A stretch of 64,000 nucleotides of DNA, from positions 62,001 to 126,000 of the forward strand of contig NZ_JAUTDN010000007.1 of NCBI RefSeq assembly GCF_030646155.1, written 5' to 3'. The translations under genes were made by a program, and so were the position numbers. Origin of the DNA: Conexibacter sp. CPCC 205762. GTDB taxonomy: Bacteria; Actinomycetota; Thermoleophilia; Solirubrobacterales; Solirubrobacteraceae. Shown piece after piece: positions 16,096-24,760 of this stretch; the first letter of the stretch is position 1; every line of letters starts with the position of its first letter. A model generated the notes under the pieces. The model was not told the DNA's origin, ran no database searches, and saw nothing but the letters and a program-made list of their open reading frames with translations.

Positions 16096-17312
16096 GCGAG
16101 CTGTTCGTCTACCTCGCGGAGCGCCGCGTCGGGCGGCTGCTGCGCAAGGACAACGGCAACCTCCAGTTTCGCTACGACGCCGACTGGAGCGGCCCGCCGC
16201 TGTCGTACGCGCTGCCGCTCCAACCGGACGCGCACCCGCACGCGGTCGCGCGGGCCGTCTTCGGCGGGCTGCTGCTGGAGGGTGAGGCGCGCGGCGTCCT
16301 GGCGAGAGCGCTGGGGCTGTCGGCGACCAACGACTTCGGCTTGCTGGAGGAGGTCGGCGGCGACTGCGCCGGCGCCATCACCCTGCTCCCGGGCGACGCC
16401 GGACCGTCGATCGCGGCGGAGCCGCCGCTGCTGCGCCCGCTCGACGACCCGGCGCTCGACCGGTTGCTGCGTGAGCTGCCGCAGCGTCCGCTCGCGGCGG
16501 GCGACGGCCTGCGTCTCTCGCTCGCCGGCGCGCAGCCGAAGCTGCCGGTTGTGCTGGACGACGACGGCCGGGCGGCGCTGCCGGGCAACGCGGCGACGCC
16601 GACGACGCACATCCTCAAGCCCGAGCCGGAGCGGTTCCCCGGTCTGGTCGCGAACGAGTCGTTCTGCATGGCGCTGGCGCGCGCCTGCGGCCTGGTCGTC
16701 GCCGAGACGCGGACCACCGTCAGCTCGTCGGGGCTGCACGTCCTCGTCGTCGAACGCTACGACCGCGACCTGACGAGCGAGCCGATCCGGCGGCTGCATC
16801 AGGAGGACCTCTGCCAGGCGCTCGGCGTCCCGTCGGATCGCAAGTACCAGGCTGAGGGCGGCCCGGGGATCGGCGACGTCGTCGGCGTGATCCGGCAGGC
16901 GACCGGCGTCCCGGCGCAGGAGCTGCCGCGGCTCGTGCGCGCGCTGATCTTCAACTGGCTGATCGGCAACTGCGACGCGCACGCGAAGAACTACTCGCTG
17001 CTGTATGACGCGGGCCCGGCGACGCTGGCGCCGCTGTACGACCTCGTCAGCACCGTCGCCTACCCGCAGTTGACGACGCGGCTGGCGATGAGCATCGGCG
17101 GCGCGACGCGGCATGAGCAGGTCGACCGCGCCGCATGGGAGCAGCTCGCACGTGACGTCGGCGTGCGGCCCGCGTTCGTGACGCGCACGCTCGACGAGCT
17201 GCTGGCGCGAGCGGAGACGGAGGCGGGGCGGCTCGTCAGAACCGCCCCGCATGACAACCCCGTCGCGCGCCGGATAGCCGAGCGCGTGGCAGCGGCTCGC
17301 CTGGCTGCCTAG
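16092..17312 (+). CDS. hipA: HipA-family serine/threonine kinase toxin
   Basis: A 406-residue HipA kinase. In E. coli HipA phosphorylates GltX and arrests translation. N-subdomain 1 (1-100) is followed by the loop SLAGAQPKLPV near 140, matching the SxAGAQxK autophosphorylation/ATP-loop region. The catalytic segment GNCDAHAKNYSL has its Asp near 295, and YDLVS has the metal-binding Asp near 316. All key residues look intact, so an active toxin is likely. It ends 4 bases into the convergent ABC permease gene. Confidence 0.92.
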   Translation: MSELFVYLAERRVGRLLRKDNGNLQFRYDADWSGPPLSYALPLQPDAHPHAVARAVFGGLLLEGEARGVLARALGLSATNDFGLLEEVGGDCAGAITLLPGDAGPSIAAEPPLLRPLDDPALDRLLRELPQRPLAAGDGLRLSLAGAQPKLPVVLDDDGRAALPGNAATPTTHILKPEPERFPGLVANESFCMALARACGLVVAETRTTVSSSGLHVLVVERYDRDLTSEPIRRLHQEDLCQALGVPSDRKYQAEGGPGIGDVVGVIRQATGVPAQELPRLVRALIFNWLIGNCDAHAKNYSLLYDAGPATLAPLYDLVSTVAYPQLTTRLAMSIGGATRHEQVDRAAWEQLARDVGVRPAFVTRTLDELLARAETEAGRLVRTAPHDNPVARRIAERVAAARLAA

Positions 17313-18082
17313 CGCAGCTCCGTCCGGCGCACGCGCCACCAGCCGGCGGCGAGCGGGAGCGCCATCCACAGCGCGAGCGAGACGAGCGCTCTCGCCCACT
17401 CGCCGCCGCTCAGGAGCCGGTCGGTCATCGGGTCGAGCGTCTGCGTCGAGTCGAGCCACTCGGCCGGCTTCTGCATGAACGAGAGCGAGCCGATCGCCGC
17501 CCATGCCGTCGGCAGCACGTACAGCAGCACGATCGCGGGGGCCGAGACGAGCAGCAGCGCGCCGAAGGCGATGCCGGTGATCATCGCCGTCACGACGTAG
17601 AAGAGGTCCTGCAGGAAGAGACCGGCTGAGAAGCTCCAGACGCCGTCGGCATCCGATGCGGCGATCGCCGTCGCGACACCGGCGACAGCCACGGCGAGCA
17701 GCGTCGCGGCGACGCCGAGGACGCAGCCGGCGAGCAGCTTCGCCATCAGCACGCGGCCGCGTTGCGGCACGAGCGCGAACGTCACGAGCGAGGTTCGCTG
17801 CGTCCACTCGGAGGTGACGAGCAGGATCCCCGCCACCGGCAGCAGCAGCGCGACCGGCTGGAGCGCGGCTGACAGCAGGTTCTTGAAGGTGCGGTCGCCG
17901 GCGTCGCCGGCGAGGCAGACGATCACGACGATCGCCGCCGTCAGGCCGGCCGTCGCGAGCAGCAGCCAGAGGCCGGCGCGCGTGTCGGTCATCTTGCGCA
18001 GCTCGACGTGGGTCAGGCGGCCGAGGCCGGGCCGCCGCTGCGCCGCGGCGGGGGCGGGAGAAGGTGCGGCGATCGCGCTCAT
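17309..18082 (-). CDS. ABC-2-type exporter permease
   Basis: A 257-residue membrane protein with about six hydrophobic spans (for example LWLLLATAGLTAAIVVIVCL near 40; VALLLPVAGILLVTSEW near 77; LLAVAVAGVATAIAA near 125; FGALLLVSAPAIVLLYVLP near 172). SEWTQRTSLVTFALVPQRGRVLMAKL is typical of ABC-2 permeases of the kind paired with multidrug or lantibiotic-type ATPases. Its ATG overlaps the stop of the ATPase gene. It is divergent from a two-component system that probably senses the same stress. Substrate unknown. Confidence 0.87.
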   Translation of the reverse strand: MSAIAAPSPAPAAAQRRPGLGRLTHVELRKMTDTRAGLWLLLATAGLTAAIVVIVCLAGDAGDRTFKNLLSAALQPVALLLPVAGILLVTSEWTQRTSLVTFALVPQRGRVLMAKLLAGCVLGVAATLLAVAVAGVATAIAASDADGVWSFSAGLFLQDLFYVVTAMITGIAFGALLLVSAPAIVLLYVLPTAWAAIGSLSFMQKPAEWLDSTQTLDPMTDRLLSGGEWARALVSLALWMALPLAAGWWRVRRTELR

Positions 18083-19023
18083 CGGACGGGCTCCAGGTCG
18101 GGGGTGTCGGCAGCCGCGGCGGCCGGGTGCGCCGCTTCGTTGCCGGTCAGATCGAAGAACAGCTGCTCCAGCCCGGCGCCCTCGGCGGGGCCGAGCGCGG
18201 TCAGCACGACGCCGCCGGCGAGCGCGGCATGGCCGACCTGCTCCGGCTCGGCGTCGACGAGGAAGCCGCCGTCGCCCTGCGAGCGGGCCGACAGGCCGGC
18301 GCCGTCGAGCGCGGAGCGCAGCCGCACGCCGTCGGTCGCGCGGACGACCGTGCCGCCGCCGGCCAGCAGCTCGTCGCGCGTGCCCTGCGCGGCGATTCTG
18401 CCGTGGCCGATGATCACGAGCCGGTCGGCGACCGCCTCGACCTCGCGCAGCAGGTGGGAGGAGAGCAGCACGGTGCCGCCGCGGTCGGCGAAGTCGCGCA
18501 GCAGCTCGCGCATCCAGCGCATCCCCTCGGGATCGAGGCCGTTCGCCGGCTCGTCGAGGATCAGCACCTCCGGCTCGCCCAGCAGCGCGTGTGCGAGCCC
18601 GAGCCGCTGGCGCATGCCGAGCGAGTACTGGCGCACCCGCTTGCGGCCGGCCGAGGCGTCGAGCCCGACGCGCTCCAGCAGCTCATCGGCGCGTCTCTCG
18701 GGCACGCCGATCGTCTGCGCCGAGACCGCCAGCACCTCGCGGCCGCGGCGGCCGGCGTGCTGGGCGGAGGCATCGAGCAGGATCCCGACGCGCTGGCCGG
18801 GGTTGGGCAGCGCGCGGTAGTCGCCGCCGAGGATCGTCGCGCGGCCGCCGTCGGGCTGGGAGAGCCCGCACAGCATTCGCATCGTCGTCGTCTTGCCGGC
18901 GCCGTTCGGTCCGAGGAAGCCGGTGACGGTGCCGGGATCGCAGCGGAAGGTGACGTCTTCGACGATGGTGCGGCCGCCGAGTCGCTTGGTGAGGCCGTCG
19001 GTTTCGATCATGGACGGCAGCAT
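18079..19023 (-). CDS. ABC exporter ATP-binding subunit
   Basis: A 314-residue (or 310 from ATG 19011) ATPase. Walker A GPNGAGKTT lies near residue 37, the ABC signature in YSLGMRQRLGLAH near 132, Walker B VLILDEPANGLDPEG near 153, and the H-loop in LLSSHLLREVE near 187. A C-terminal extension of about 80 residues is characteristic of drug/antimicrobial-peptide exporters (DrrA/BcrA type). It forms the energy unit for the coupled permease and is divergent from the histidine kinase gene. Two ATGs four codons apart are possible; neither has a strong ribosome site. Confidence 0.9.
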   Translation of the reverse strand: MLPSMIETDGLTKRLGGRTIVEDVTFRCDPGTVTGFLGPNGAGKTTTMRMLCGLSQPDGGRATILGGDYRALPNPGQRVGILLDASAQHAGRRGREVLAVSAQTIGVPERRADELLERVGLDASAGRKRVRQYSLGMRQRLGLAHALLGEPEVLILDEPANGLDPEGMRWMRELLRDFADRGGTVLLSSHLLREVEAVADRLVIIGHGRIAAQGTRDELLAGGGTVVRATDGVRLRSALDGAGLSARSQGDGGFLVDAEPEQVGHAALAGGVVLTALGPAEGAGLEQLFFDLTGNEAAHPAAAAADTPDLEPVR

Positions 19024-19120
19024 GCGGCCTGCGCGCCGCCGCGCCCACGGCCCGCGGTCGAGAGCGGCATCGACTTCGGTAGGGGGTCGCGGGCCGACCG
19101 CGGTCGTACGCTGTGACGCG

Positions 19121-20371
19121 ATGACGACGCAGGATCAACCGCTTCCGCCCTGGCTGCCGAGCGCCCGCTGGCAGCGGGCGCTGCTGCCGGGCGAGGTGCG
19201 CGGCGACAGCCTCGGCGGCCGCTCGCCGCGCGACTGGTTCATCGACGTCGTCTGCTTCCTGCTCGCGATCGGGATCAGCGCCGCGGTCCTCTCCGACACG
19301 TGGGAGGAGCACTCGGTCCCGATGCGCTGGGTCGAGGTCGCGACCGCCGTCGCCGCCTGCGTCGCGCTCTGGTGGCGCCGCTCCCATCCGCTCGCGATCG
19401 CGCTCGCGACGGCGATCCCGTCGCTCGTGCTCGGCGGTCCCGCGGGCGCCGGCGTGATCGCGCTGTTCGGCGCAGTGATCCGCGTGCCCGGCCGCTGGGT
19501 GCTGGCGCTGACGGCGATCGGCATCGCCGCCGCGTTCACCTACCCGGCCGTCTATCCGGGCAGCGACGACTACCTGACCGAGGCCAGCTTCGGCGTCCTG
19601 TTCACGCTGATCGTGGTCGGCTGGGGGCTGTTCGTGCGCGTGCAGCGGCAGCTCGTCCACTCGCTGCGCGAGCGCTTCACGCGGCTGGAGGAGGAGCAGC
19701 GGCTGCGCGTCGAGCAGGCGCGCGACGCCGAGCGGCGGCGGATCGCGCGCGAGATGCACGACGTGCTCGCGCACCGCGTCGCGCTGCTGTCGCTGCACGC
19801 CGGCGCGCTCGAGTTCCGCCCCGACGCGCCGCCGGAGGAGATCGCCGAGGCGGCCGGGGTGGTGCGCGCGTCGGCGCGCGCGGCGCTGGTCGACCTGCGC
19901 GAGGTGATCGGCGTGCTGCGCGAGCGCGACCCCGAGGCCGACCTCTCCGACGACGATCCCGAGCCGCCGCAGCCGACGCTCGTGCAGATCCCGGCGCTGG
20001 TCGAGCGCTCGCGCGCGGCCGGGCTGAAGGTCGCCTGCCGGATCGAGCTGGGCGAGGCGCAGGTCGGCGAGGCACTCGGCCGCACCGCCTACCGGATCGT
20101 CCAGGAAGGCCTGACGAACGCGCACAAGCACGCGCCCGCATCCGCGGCGGAGGTGGCGGTCGCGGTCGCGCGCGGCGAGCTGGTCGTCGAGGTCCGCAGC
20201 CGCCGCCCGGTGGGCGCGCTCGCGGCGGCGGCGCTGCCGGGCGCGGGCACCGGCCTGATCGGGCTCGCCGAGCGGGTCGAGATCGCCGGCGGCAGCTTTC
20301 GCCACGGCCCCGACGAGGCCGGCGACTTCCTGCTGCGCGCGGAGCTGCCGCTGGAGGGCGCTGCGAGGTGA
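19121..20371 (+). CDS. NarL-type sensor histidine kinase (HisKA_3)
   Basis: A 416-residue membrane sensor kinase. Four to five hydrophobic spans lie between about residues 40 and 175. A coiled segment then leads into the HisKA_3 dimerisation domain ERRRIAREMHDVLAHRVALL with the phospho-accepting His near 213, and an HATPase domain with RIVQEGLTNAHKHAP (N box) near 330 and GTGLIGLAERV (G box) near 380. There is no periplasmic sensor loop of any size, as in the intramembrane/cell-envelope sensing kinases beside ABC exporters. Stop overlaps the response-regulator start. Confidence 0.92.
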   Translation: MTTQDQPLPPWLPSARWQRALLPGEVRGDSLGGRSPRDWFIDVVCFLLAIGISAAVLSDTWEEHSVPMRWVEVATAVAACVALWWRRSHPLAIALATAIPSLVLGGPAGAGVIALFGAVIRVPGRWVLALTAIGIAAAFTYPAVYPGSDDYLTEASFGVLFTLIVVGWGLFVRVQRQLVHSLRERFTRLEEEQRLRVEQARDAERRRIAREMHDVLAHRVALLSLHAGALEFRPDAPPEEIAEAAGVVRASARAALVDLREVIGVLRERDPEADLSDDDPEPPQPTLVQIPALVERSRAAGLKVACRIELGEAQVGEALGRTAYRIVQEGLTNAHKHAPASAAEVAVAVARGELVVEVRSRRPVGALAAAALPGAGTGLIGLAERVEIAGGSFRHGPDEAGDFLLRAELPLEGAAR

Positions 20372-21024
20372 GCCCCGTTCGCGTGCTGCTGGTCGACGAC
20401 GACGCGCTCGTCCGCTCCGGGCTGCGGATGATGCTGGCCGGCGCCGCAGACAGGGTCGAGGTCGTCGGTGAGAGCGACGACGGCCGCGGCGTGCTGGCGG
20501 CGGTCGACAGACACCGGCCCGACGTCGTGCTGATGGACATCCGCATGCCGCAGCTCGACGGCATCGCCGCGACGAAGCTGCTGCGCGCCCAGCCGGCGCC
20601 GCCGCAGGTGCTCGTGCTGACGACCTTCGACGCCGACGAGCTGGTGCTGCAGGCGCTGCGCGCGGGCGCCGCCGGCTTCCTGCTGAAGGACACGCCGCCG
20701 CCCGAGATCGTGCGCGCGATCGAGCTGGTCGCGGCCGGCGAGGCGATGCTCTCGCCCGCCGTCACCCGTCAGCTGATCGCGCTCGTCGCCGGTGACGGCG
20801 AGGCGGCCGCCCGCGGCGATCGCGCCCGCGTCCTGCTGGCGACGTTGAGCCCGCGCGAACACGAGGTCGCGGTCGCGGTCGGCCGCGGCGCCGCCAACGC
20901 CGAGATCGCCGCCGAGCTGCACATGAGCGTCGCGACCGTGAAGGCCCACGTCTCCCGCCTGCTGGCGAAGCTCGAGGTCGACAACCGCGTCCAGATCGCC
21001 CTGCTGGTGCAGGACGCGGCGTAG
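20368..21024 (+). CDS. NarL/LuxR-family response regulator
   Basis: A 218-residue response regulator. The receiver begins VRVLLVDDDALVRSGLR, with phospho-acceptor Asp57 in VVLMDIRMPQLDG, Thr in VLTTFD and Lys in FLLKDTPP. The C-terminal LuxR-type HTH reads LSPREHEVAVAVGRG, then NAEIAAELHMSVATVKAHVSRLLAKL. GTG 20368 overlaps the kinase stop. With the divergent ABC exporter genes it forms a sense-and-export module; direct control of the exporter promoter (19024-19120) is the obvious model. Confidence 0.93.
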   Translation: MSPVRVLLVDDDALVRSGLRMMLAGAADRVEVVGESDDGRGVLAAVDRHRPDVVLMDIRMPQLDGIAATKLLRAQPAPPQVLVLTTFDADELVLQALRAGAAGFLLKDTPPPEIVRAIELVAAGEAMLSPAVTRQLIALVAGDGEAAARGDRARVLLATLSPREHEVAVAVGRGAANAEIAAELHMSVATVKAHVSRLLAKLEVDNRVQIALLVQDAA

Positions 21025-21027
21025 CGG

Positions 21028-22332
21028 CTACGGTCCGAGCAGCGCCGCCGGCACGACCGCGATCCCGTCTCTGCGGCGGTAGGCGTCGGGGCCGGTCGTG
21101 ACGATCACGGCGTCGAGCAGCTCGTCGCCGATCTGCCCCGCCAGCCATCTCAGGTGGCCCGTGTCGTGGTCTCTGACGGTGCGCGTCAGCTTCACCTCGA
21201 CGGCGACGACGCGACCATCCGCCCGTTCGACGATCAGGTCGACCTCACGTCTGCCACCGGCGGTGCGGAGGTGCTTGACGGTCGCCTCGGCTCCCTGCGC
21301 GTACGTTCGCAGCGAGAGCGTCACGAGCGACTCGAACAGCGCGCCCGCGAGCGTGCCGTCGCGCGCGATCGGCGGGCCGGCGGGGCGGCCGTCGAGCAGC
21401 GCCTCTGCGTCGAGGCCGAGCAGGCGGGCGGCGAGCGCTGGGTCGGCGAGCTGGTGCTTCGGCGGTGACGAGATCCGGCTTATGCGGTTGCGCGTCGGCA
21501 GCCACGCCTCGACCGGGTCGACGATCCACAGCCGCTCCAGCACGGTGCGGTACGGGATCGCGGTCGACTTCGCCGGCTTGTCGCCGTGGCCGCTGGTGGC
21601 GGCGTCGCGGATCGTCTCGTAGGAGGCGGTCGTCGAGGAGGCGGCGGCGTAGGCGGTCATCCAGCGGCGCAGGCCGTCCGGGTCGCGCGGCGTGTGGCCG
21701 AGCTGCTCGAAGTCACGATCGACGATCCGCAGCAGGTAGCCGTCGAGCTGCGCGCGCAGCGCCCGTCCGTGCAGCGAGCGCAGGCCCGGGAAGCCGGAGC
21801 CGACGATCTCCTCGACGTAGTGTTCGAGGCCGACCGCGGTGGTTCCGGCGACGGCTGGGCGGGTGCCGTCGAGCAGCGCGGCGAGGCTGACGGTCGGCTC
21901 GTCGAGCGCGCGCTCGACGAGCGCGAGCGGTCGCATCCGCAGGCTGATGATCCGCCCCGCGCCGGAGTGCGCGCCGCGCTCGGCGGGGCGCGCGGACCCG
22001 GTCAGCAGGAAGCTGCCCGGCTCCGCACCGCGGTCTACGGCGCGGCGCACGAGATCCCACGACTCCGGCAGCTCCTGCCACTCGTCGATCAGCAGCGGCG
22101 ACGGTCCGTCGAGCAGCCGCGCCGGGTCGGCGGTCCCGAGCTGCCGCTGCTGCGGGTCGTCCAGCTCGCGCGCGGCGGCGGCGCGCTGAAGCGCGGTCGC
22201 GGTCTTGCCGACGCCCTTCGCCCCTTCGAGTGCGATCGCGGGCAGCACGCTCAGCAGCTCGTCCAGCTCGCGATCGACGACACGAGCGGCGTAGGGACGG
22301 GATCTGAGCGCTTCTGCACTACCGTTCTGCAC
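21028..22332 (-). CDS. DUF4143 AAA ATPase with C-terminal nuclease-like domain
   Basis: A 434-residue protein of the archaeal/bacterial ATPase family typified by AAA_14 plus DUF4143. Walker A ALEGAKGVGKTAT lies near 33-45 and Walker B PLLIDEWQ near 82. DUF4143 spans about 215-370, including RRWMTAYAAASSTTASYETI. A REVDLIVERADGRVVAVEVKL segment near 375 has the D-(E/x)VK spacing of PD-(D/E)xK folds. Members are widespread, mobile and of unknown biological role; many sit in defence or toxin contexts. The GTG start at 22332 falls inside the first of several 23-bp tandem repeats. It converges with the response regulator gene (3-bp gap). Confidence 0.85.
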   Translation of the reverse strand: MQNGSAEALRSRPYAARVVDRELDELLSVLPAIALEGAKGVGKTATALQRAAAARELDDPQQRQLGTADPARLLDGPSPLLIDEWQELPESWDLVRRAVDRGAEPGSFLLTGSARPAERGAHSGAGRIISLRMRPLALVERALDEPTVSLAALLDGTRPAVAGTTAVGLEHYVEEIVGSGFPGLRSLHGRALRAQLDGYLLRIVDRDFEQLGHTPRDPDGLRRWMTAYAAASSTTASYETIRDAATSGHGDKPAKSTAIPYRTVLERLWIVDPVEAWLPTRNRISRISSPPKHQLADPALAARLLGLDAEALLDGRPAGPPIARDGTLAGALFESLVTLSLRTYAQGAEATVKHLRTAGGRREVDLIVERADGRVVAVEVKLTRTVRDHDTGHLRWLAGQIGDELLDAVIVTTGPDAYRRRDGIAVVPAALLGP

Positions 22333-22403
22333 GGTTCAACACTACCGTTATGCACGGTTCAACGCTACCGTTCTGCACGCTTGAGCACTACCGTTCTGCA
22401 CGC
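22319..22403. repeat. 3.7 tandem copies of a 23-bp repeat at the DUF4143 gene start
   Basis: Units begin CTACCGTTCTGCACGGTTCA and lie at 22319-22341, 22342-22364, 22365-22387 and a partial at 22388-22403. Copy 2 has A for C and copy 3 diverges in its last third. Each full unit contains ACCGT-N5-ACGGT, a 5-bp inverted repeat. On the minus strand every unit carries GTGCAGAACGGTAG or a one-base variant, and the gene's GTG start is in the first unit. An array of operator sites is likely. Confidence 0.8.
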
Positions 22404-22446
22404 GCACCGATGACGGCGCGCCGGGCGGGTGCGGTCGTGCGGGAGT

Positions 22447-22791
22447 TCAGCCGCCGGCGAGGACGGCGTCGAAGCCGTCGGCGCGGAGGACGTCCATGAC
22501 CGCGTCGCGGTGGTCGCCCTGCAGCTCGATCACGCCGTCCTTCGCCGAGCCGCCGACGCCGCAGCGCTTCTTCAGGCGGGCGGCGAGGTCGCGCAGGGCG
22601 TCGTCGCCGAGCGGGACGTTGGTGATCGTCGTGACGGTCTTGCCGCGGCGACCGGAGGTCTCGCGGCGAACCTTGACGCGGCCGCCCTGCTGCGGGCGCT
22701 GCGCCGGCTGCGCGTCGCGCGCCTTGCGCTGGTCGCCGCCGCTGGAGGACCAGACGACGGCGGAGTCGCGGTTGGGGGCGCGCTTCGGCAT
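22447..22791 (-). CDS. SUI1/YciH-family translation-initiation-factor-like protein
   Basis: A 114-residue protein. The C-terminal 75 residues form the eIF1/SUI1 fold: KTVTTITNVPLGDDALRDLA, then RLKKRCGVGGSAKDGVIELQGDHRDAV. The GVGGSxKDG-IEIQGDH signature is the family hallmark. The N-terminus is a basic, probably disordered tail. Bacterial YciH influences start-codon fidelity in E. coli, but its role in actinobacteria is not well established. Single-gene unit by context. Confidence 0.92.
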   Translation of the reverse strand: MPKRAPNRDSAVVWSSSGGDQRKARDAQPAQRPQQGGRVKVRRETSGRRGKTVTTITNVPLGDDALRDLAARLKKRCGVGGSAKDGVIELQGDHRDAVMDVLRADGFDAVLAGG

Positions 22792-22823
22792 CGCCTGAAA
22801 CGTTAGAGGCTCGCGGGAGGAAG

Positions 22824-22854
22824 CGCGGGGCGGGCCGCTCGGAACCGCCCCGCG
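22824..22854. other. 10-bp-stem hairpin in a divergent intergenic region
   Basis: CGCGGGGCGG (22824-22833) pairs with CCGCCCCGCG (22845-22854) around an 11-base loop. It lies between two divergently transcribed genes (SUI1 protein and phosphotransferase), so it is not an obvious terminator. It may be a leader structure of the SUI1-family gene, or a regulatory palindrome. Confidence 0.5.
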
Positions 22855-22990
22855 TCCCCCGAACCGCCTTCGCCACGAAACGGCTCGTACTGACAGGAGC
22901 CAGCTTCCCGCGGAAGCGGCAGGGCGTCTGTCACGCGCGCGACGGAGCGGATGTCGAAGGCGCGACAGAGGTCGGCGGTAGGCTCGCGCG

Positions 22991-23872
22991 ATGGGTTCTC
23001 CCTTCGAGGCGGCGGTGGCGGCCGCGCGGGAGCTGGGGCTGGCGGTGAGCGATCCGGTCGTGCTGCGGGACCGCTCGAACCTGCTGATCCACCTGCGGCC
23101 GGCGCCGGTCGTCGCGCGGGTCGCGACGGCGACGGCGGTGGCGCGACCGGGCGGGGAAGGGATCGTGCGCGAGCTGGCGGTCGCAGGCGCGCTCGCGGCG
23201 GCTGGCGCGGCTGTCGTCGCGCCGAGTGCGCTGCTGCCGCCGGGGCCGCATCGGCGCGGCGGCTTCGCGCTCAGCTTCTGGGAGTGGATCGAGCCGCGTC
23301 CCGGGCCGGTCGACGCCTTCGTCGCCGGCGCGCGGCTGCGTGAGTGTCACGAGGCGCTCGCCGCTGCGAACATCGCAGGGCTGGAGGAATGGGGCGCGCT
23401 GCGGGAGGCGGAGGCGCTCGTGGCGGGGCTCGGGGACGAGCATGGGCTCGATCCCGCCGACGTCGAGCTGCTGCGCGCGACCGGCGAGCGGGAGGTGACG
23501 CGGGCGACCGGGCTCGGCCTGCCGCTGCAGCCGGTCCACGGCGACGCGCACCTGCGCAACGTCCTGACCGGCGCCGACGGGCCGCTGTGGAACGACTGGG
23601 AGGACAGCTTCCGCGGCCCGCGCGGCTGGGATCTCGCCTGCTTCTTCGCGACGCTGCCGCCGTTCGACACGCAGGATCCGGCGCTCGCGGGGCAGGCCTA
23701 CCGCGGCTACGGCGAGCCGCTCCACGCCGACGTGCTGCGCGCCCTCGTCGGCGCGCGCCGCTTCCAGATGCTCGCCTGGGGCGCGGCCTGGGCGCGCGAC
23801 AGAGATCCCGCCGAGCGCGAGTGGTTCGCGACCCGCATGGCGGCGCTGCGCGAGCGGAACGCCGCGCGCTGA
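22991..23872 (+). CDS. aminoglycoside-phosphotransferase-fold kinase
   Basis: A 293-residue APH/choline-kinase-type protein. The Brenner motif PVHGDAHLRNVL near 184 holds the catalytic Asp and metal-binding Asn, and LWNDWEDSFRGPRGWDLACF near 200 is the DFG-equivalent region. The N-lobe has lost an obvious Lys in a VARVATATAV strand. Such proteins phosphorylate small hydroxyl or amino compounds; they are not evidence of antibiotic resistance by themselves. Standalone gene. Confidence 0.85.
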   Translation: MGSPFEAAVAAARELGLAVSDPVVLRDRSNLLIHLRPAPVVARVATATAVARPGGEGIVRELAVAGALAAAGAAVVAPSALLPPGPHRRGGFALSFWEWIEPRPGPVDAFVAGARLRECHEALAAANIAGLEEWGALREAEALVAGLGDEHGLDPADVELLRATGEREVTRATGLGLPLQPVHGDAHLRNVLTGADGPLWNDWEDSFRGPRGWDLACFFATLPPFDTQDPALAGQAYRGYGEPLHADVLRALVGARRFQMLAWGAAWARDRDPAEREWFATRMAALRERNAAR

Positions 23873-23941
23873 GGCCGGCGCCCGGCGCGGCGAACGCCGC
23901 GTCCGGAAACCGCTAGCGGCGGCGGCGGGTCGCGAGCGACT

Positions 23942-23967
23942 GTGTCGGAGCACCACGCATCCGACAC
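23942..23967. promoter_or_regulatory. inverted repeat ahead of SDR gene
   Basis: GTGTCGGA (23942-23949) and TCCGACAC (23960-23967) form a perfect 8-bp inverted repeat with a 10-base spacer, ending two bases before the AAAGGA ribosome site. This is an operator candidate for a dimeric repressor, or a hairpin in the 5' untranslated region. Confidence 0.5.
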
Positions 23968-23980
23968 GAAAGGACTCACC

Positions 23981-24760
23981 ATGGATCTCGACCTCGCCGG
24001 ACGCACCGCCGTCGTCACCGGCGCCAGCCGCGGCATCGGCCTGGAGATCGTGTGCGCGCTCGTCGCCGAGGGCGTCACCGTCGTCGCCGGCGCGCGCACC
24101 CCGACCGACGAGCTGCGCGCGCTGACCGACCGTGTCGTCGCGGTCGACCTCGCGCTCGCCGGCGGCCCGGAGGAGCTGATCGCCGCCGCGCTCGCCGACG
24201 GCGACGGGATCGACCTGCTCGTCAACAACGTCGGCGGCAACCCGGCCCCGTTCGACGGCTTCCTCTCGGTCACCGACGAGCACTGGGACCACGTGCTGGA
24301 GCTGAACCTGATGAGCACCGTGCGCGCGACCCGCGCCGCGCTGCCGAGCCTGGTGCAGCGGCGCGGGGCGATCGTCAACGTCGCCTCCGCCAACGCCCAC
24401 CTCGCACAGCCGGTCGTGGTCGCCTACGCCGCCGCGAAGGCCGCGATGCTCAACCTCGGCAAGGCGCTCGCCGACGAGTTCGGCCCGCAGGGCGTGCGCG
24501 TCAACACGATCTCGCCCGGTCCGACGCTGACCTCGCTGTGGACCGCCGAAGGCAGCGCCGGCGCGGCGATGGCGACCGCGATGGGGCTGACGCAGCAGCA
24601 GCTGATCGAGCAGCTGCCGGCGATGGCCGGAATGACGAACGGCGCGATGACCGATCCGGCCGAGGTCGCCGCGCTCGTGCTGCTGCTCGCCTCCGGCGCC
24701 GCGCCGAGCATGCGCGGCGCGGAGCTGGTGATCGACGGCGGCCTGCTGAAGGCGGTCTAG
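23981..24760 (+). CDS. SDR-family oxidoreductase (3-oxoacyl-ACP-reductase-like)
   Basis: A 259-residue classical SDR. TGASRGIG near residues 13-20, NNVGGNP near 77, NVAS (Ser) near 130 and YAAAKAAM (Tyr/Lys) near 148. The ATG at 23981 has AAAGGA 6 bases upstream; an upstream in-frame GTG would start inside the inverted repeat and is rejected. The pattern VRVNTISPGPTLTSLW near 172 is common in actinobacterial SDRs of unknown substrate. It ends 4 bases into the convergent acetyltransferase gene. Confidence 0.9.
   Translation: MDLDLAGRTAVVTGASRGIGLEIVCALVAEGVTVVAGARTPTDELRALTDRVVAVDLALAGGPEELIAAALADGDGIDLLVNNVGGNPAPFDGFLSVTDEHWDHVLELNLMSTVRATRAALPSLVQRRGAIVNVASANAHLAQPVVVAYAAAKAAMLNLGKALADEFGPQGVRVNTISPGPTLTSLWTAEGSAGAAMATAMGLTQQQLIEQLPAMAGMTNGAMTDPAEVAALVLLLASGAAPSMRGAELVIDGGLLKAV

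Noticed and set aside
22319..22403. CRISPR array
   Set aside because: Units are contiguous 23-mers with no unique spacers and no cas genes nearby.
22991..23872. Aminoglycoside resistance gene
   Set aside because: Only the general phosphotransferase fold is supported; many housekeeping kinases share it.
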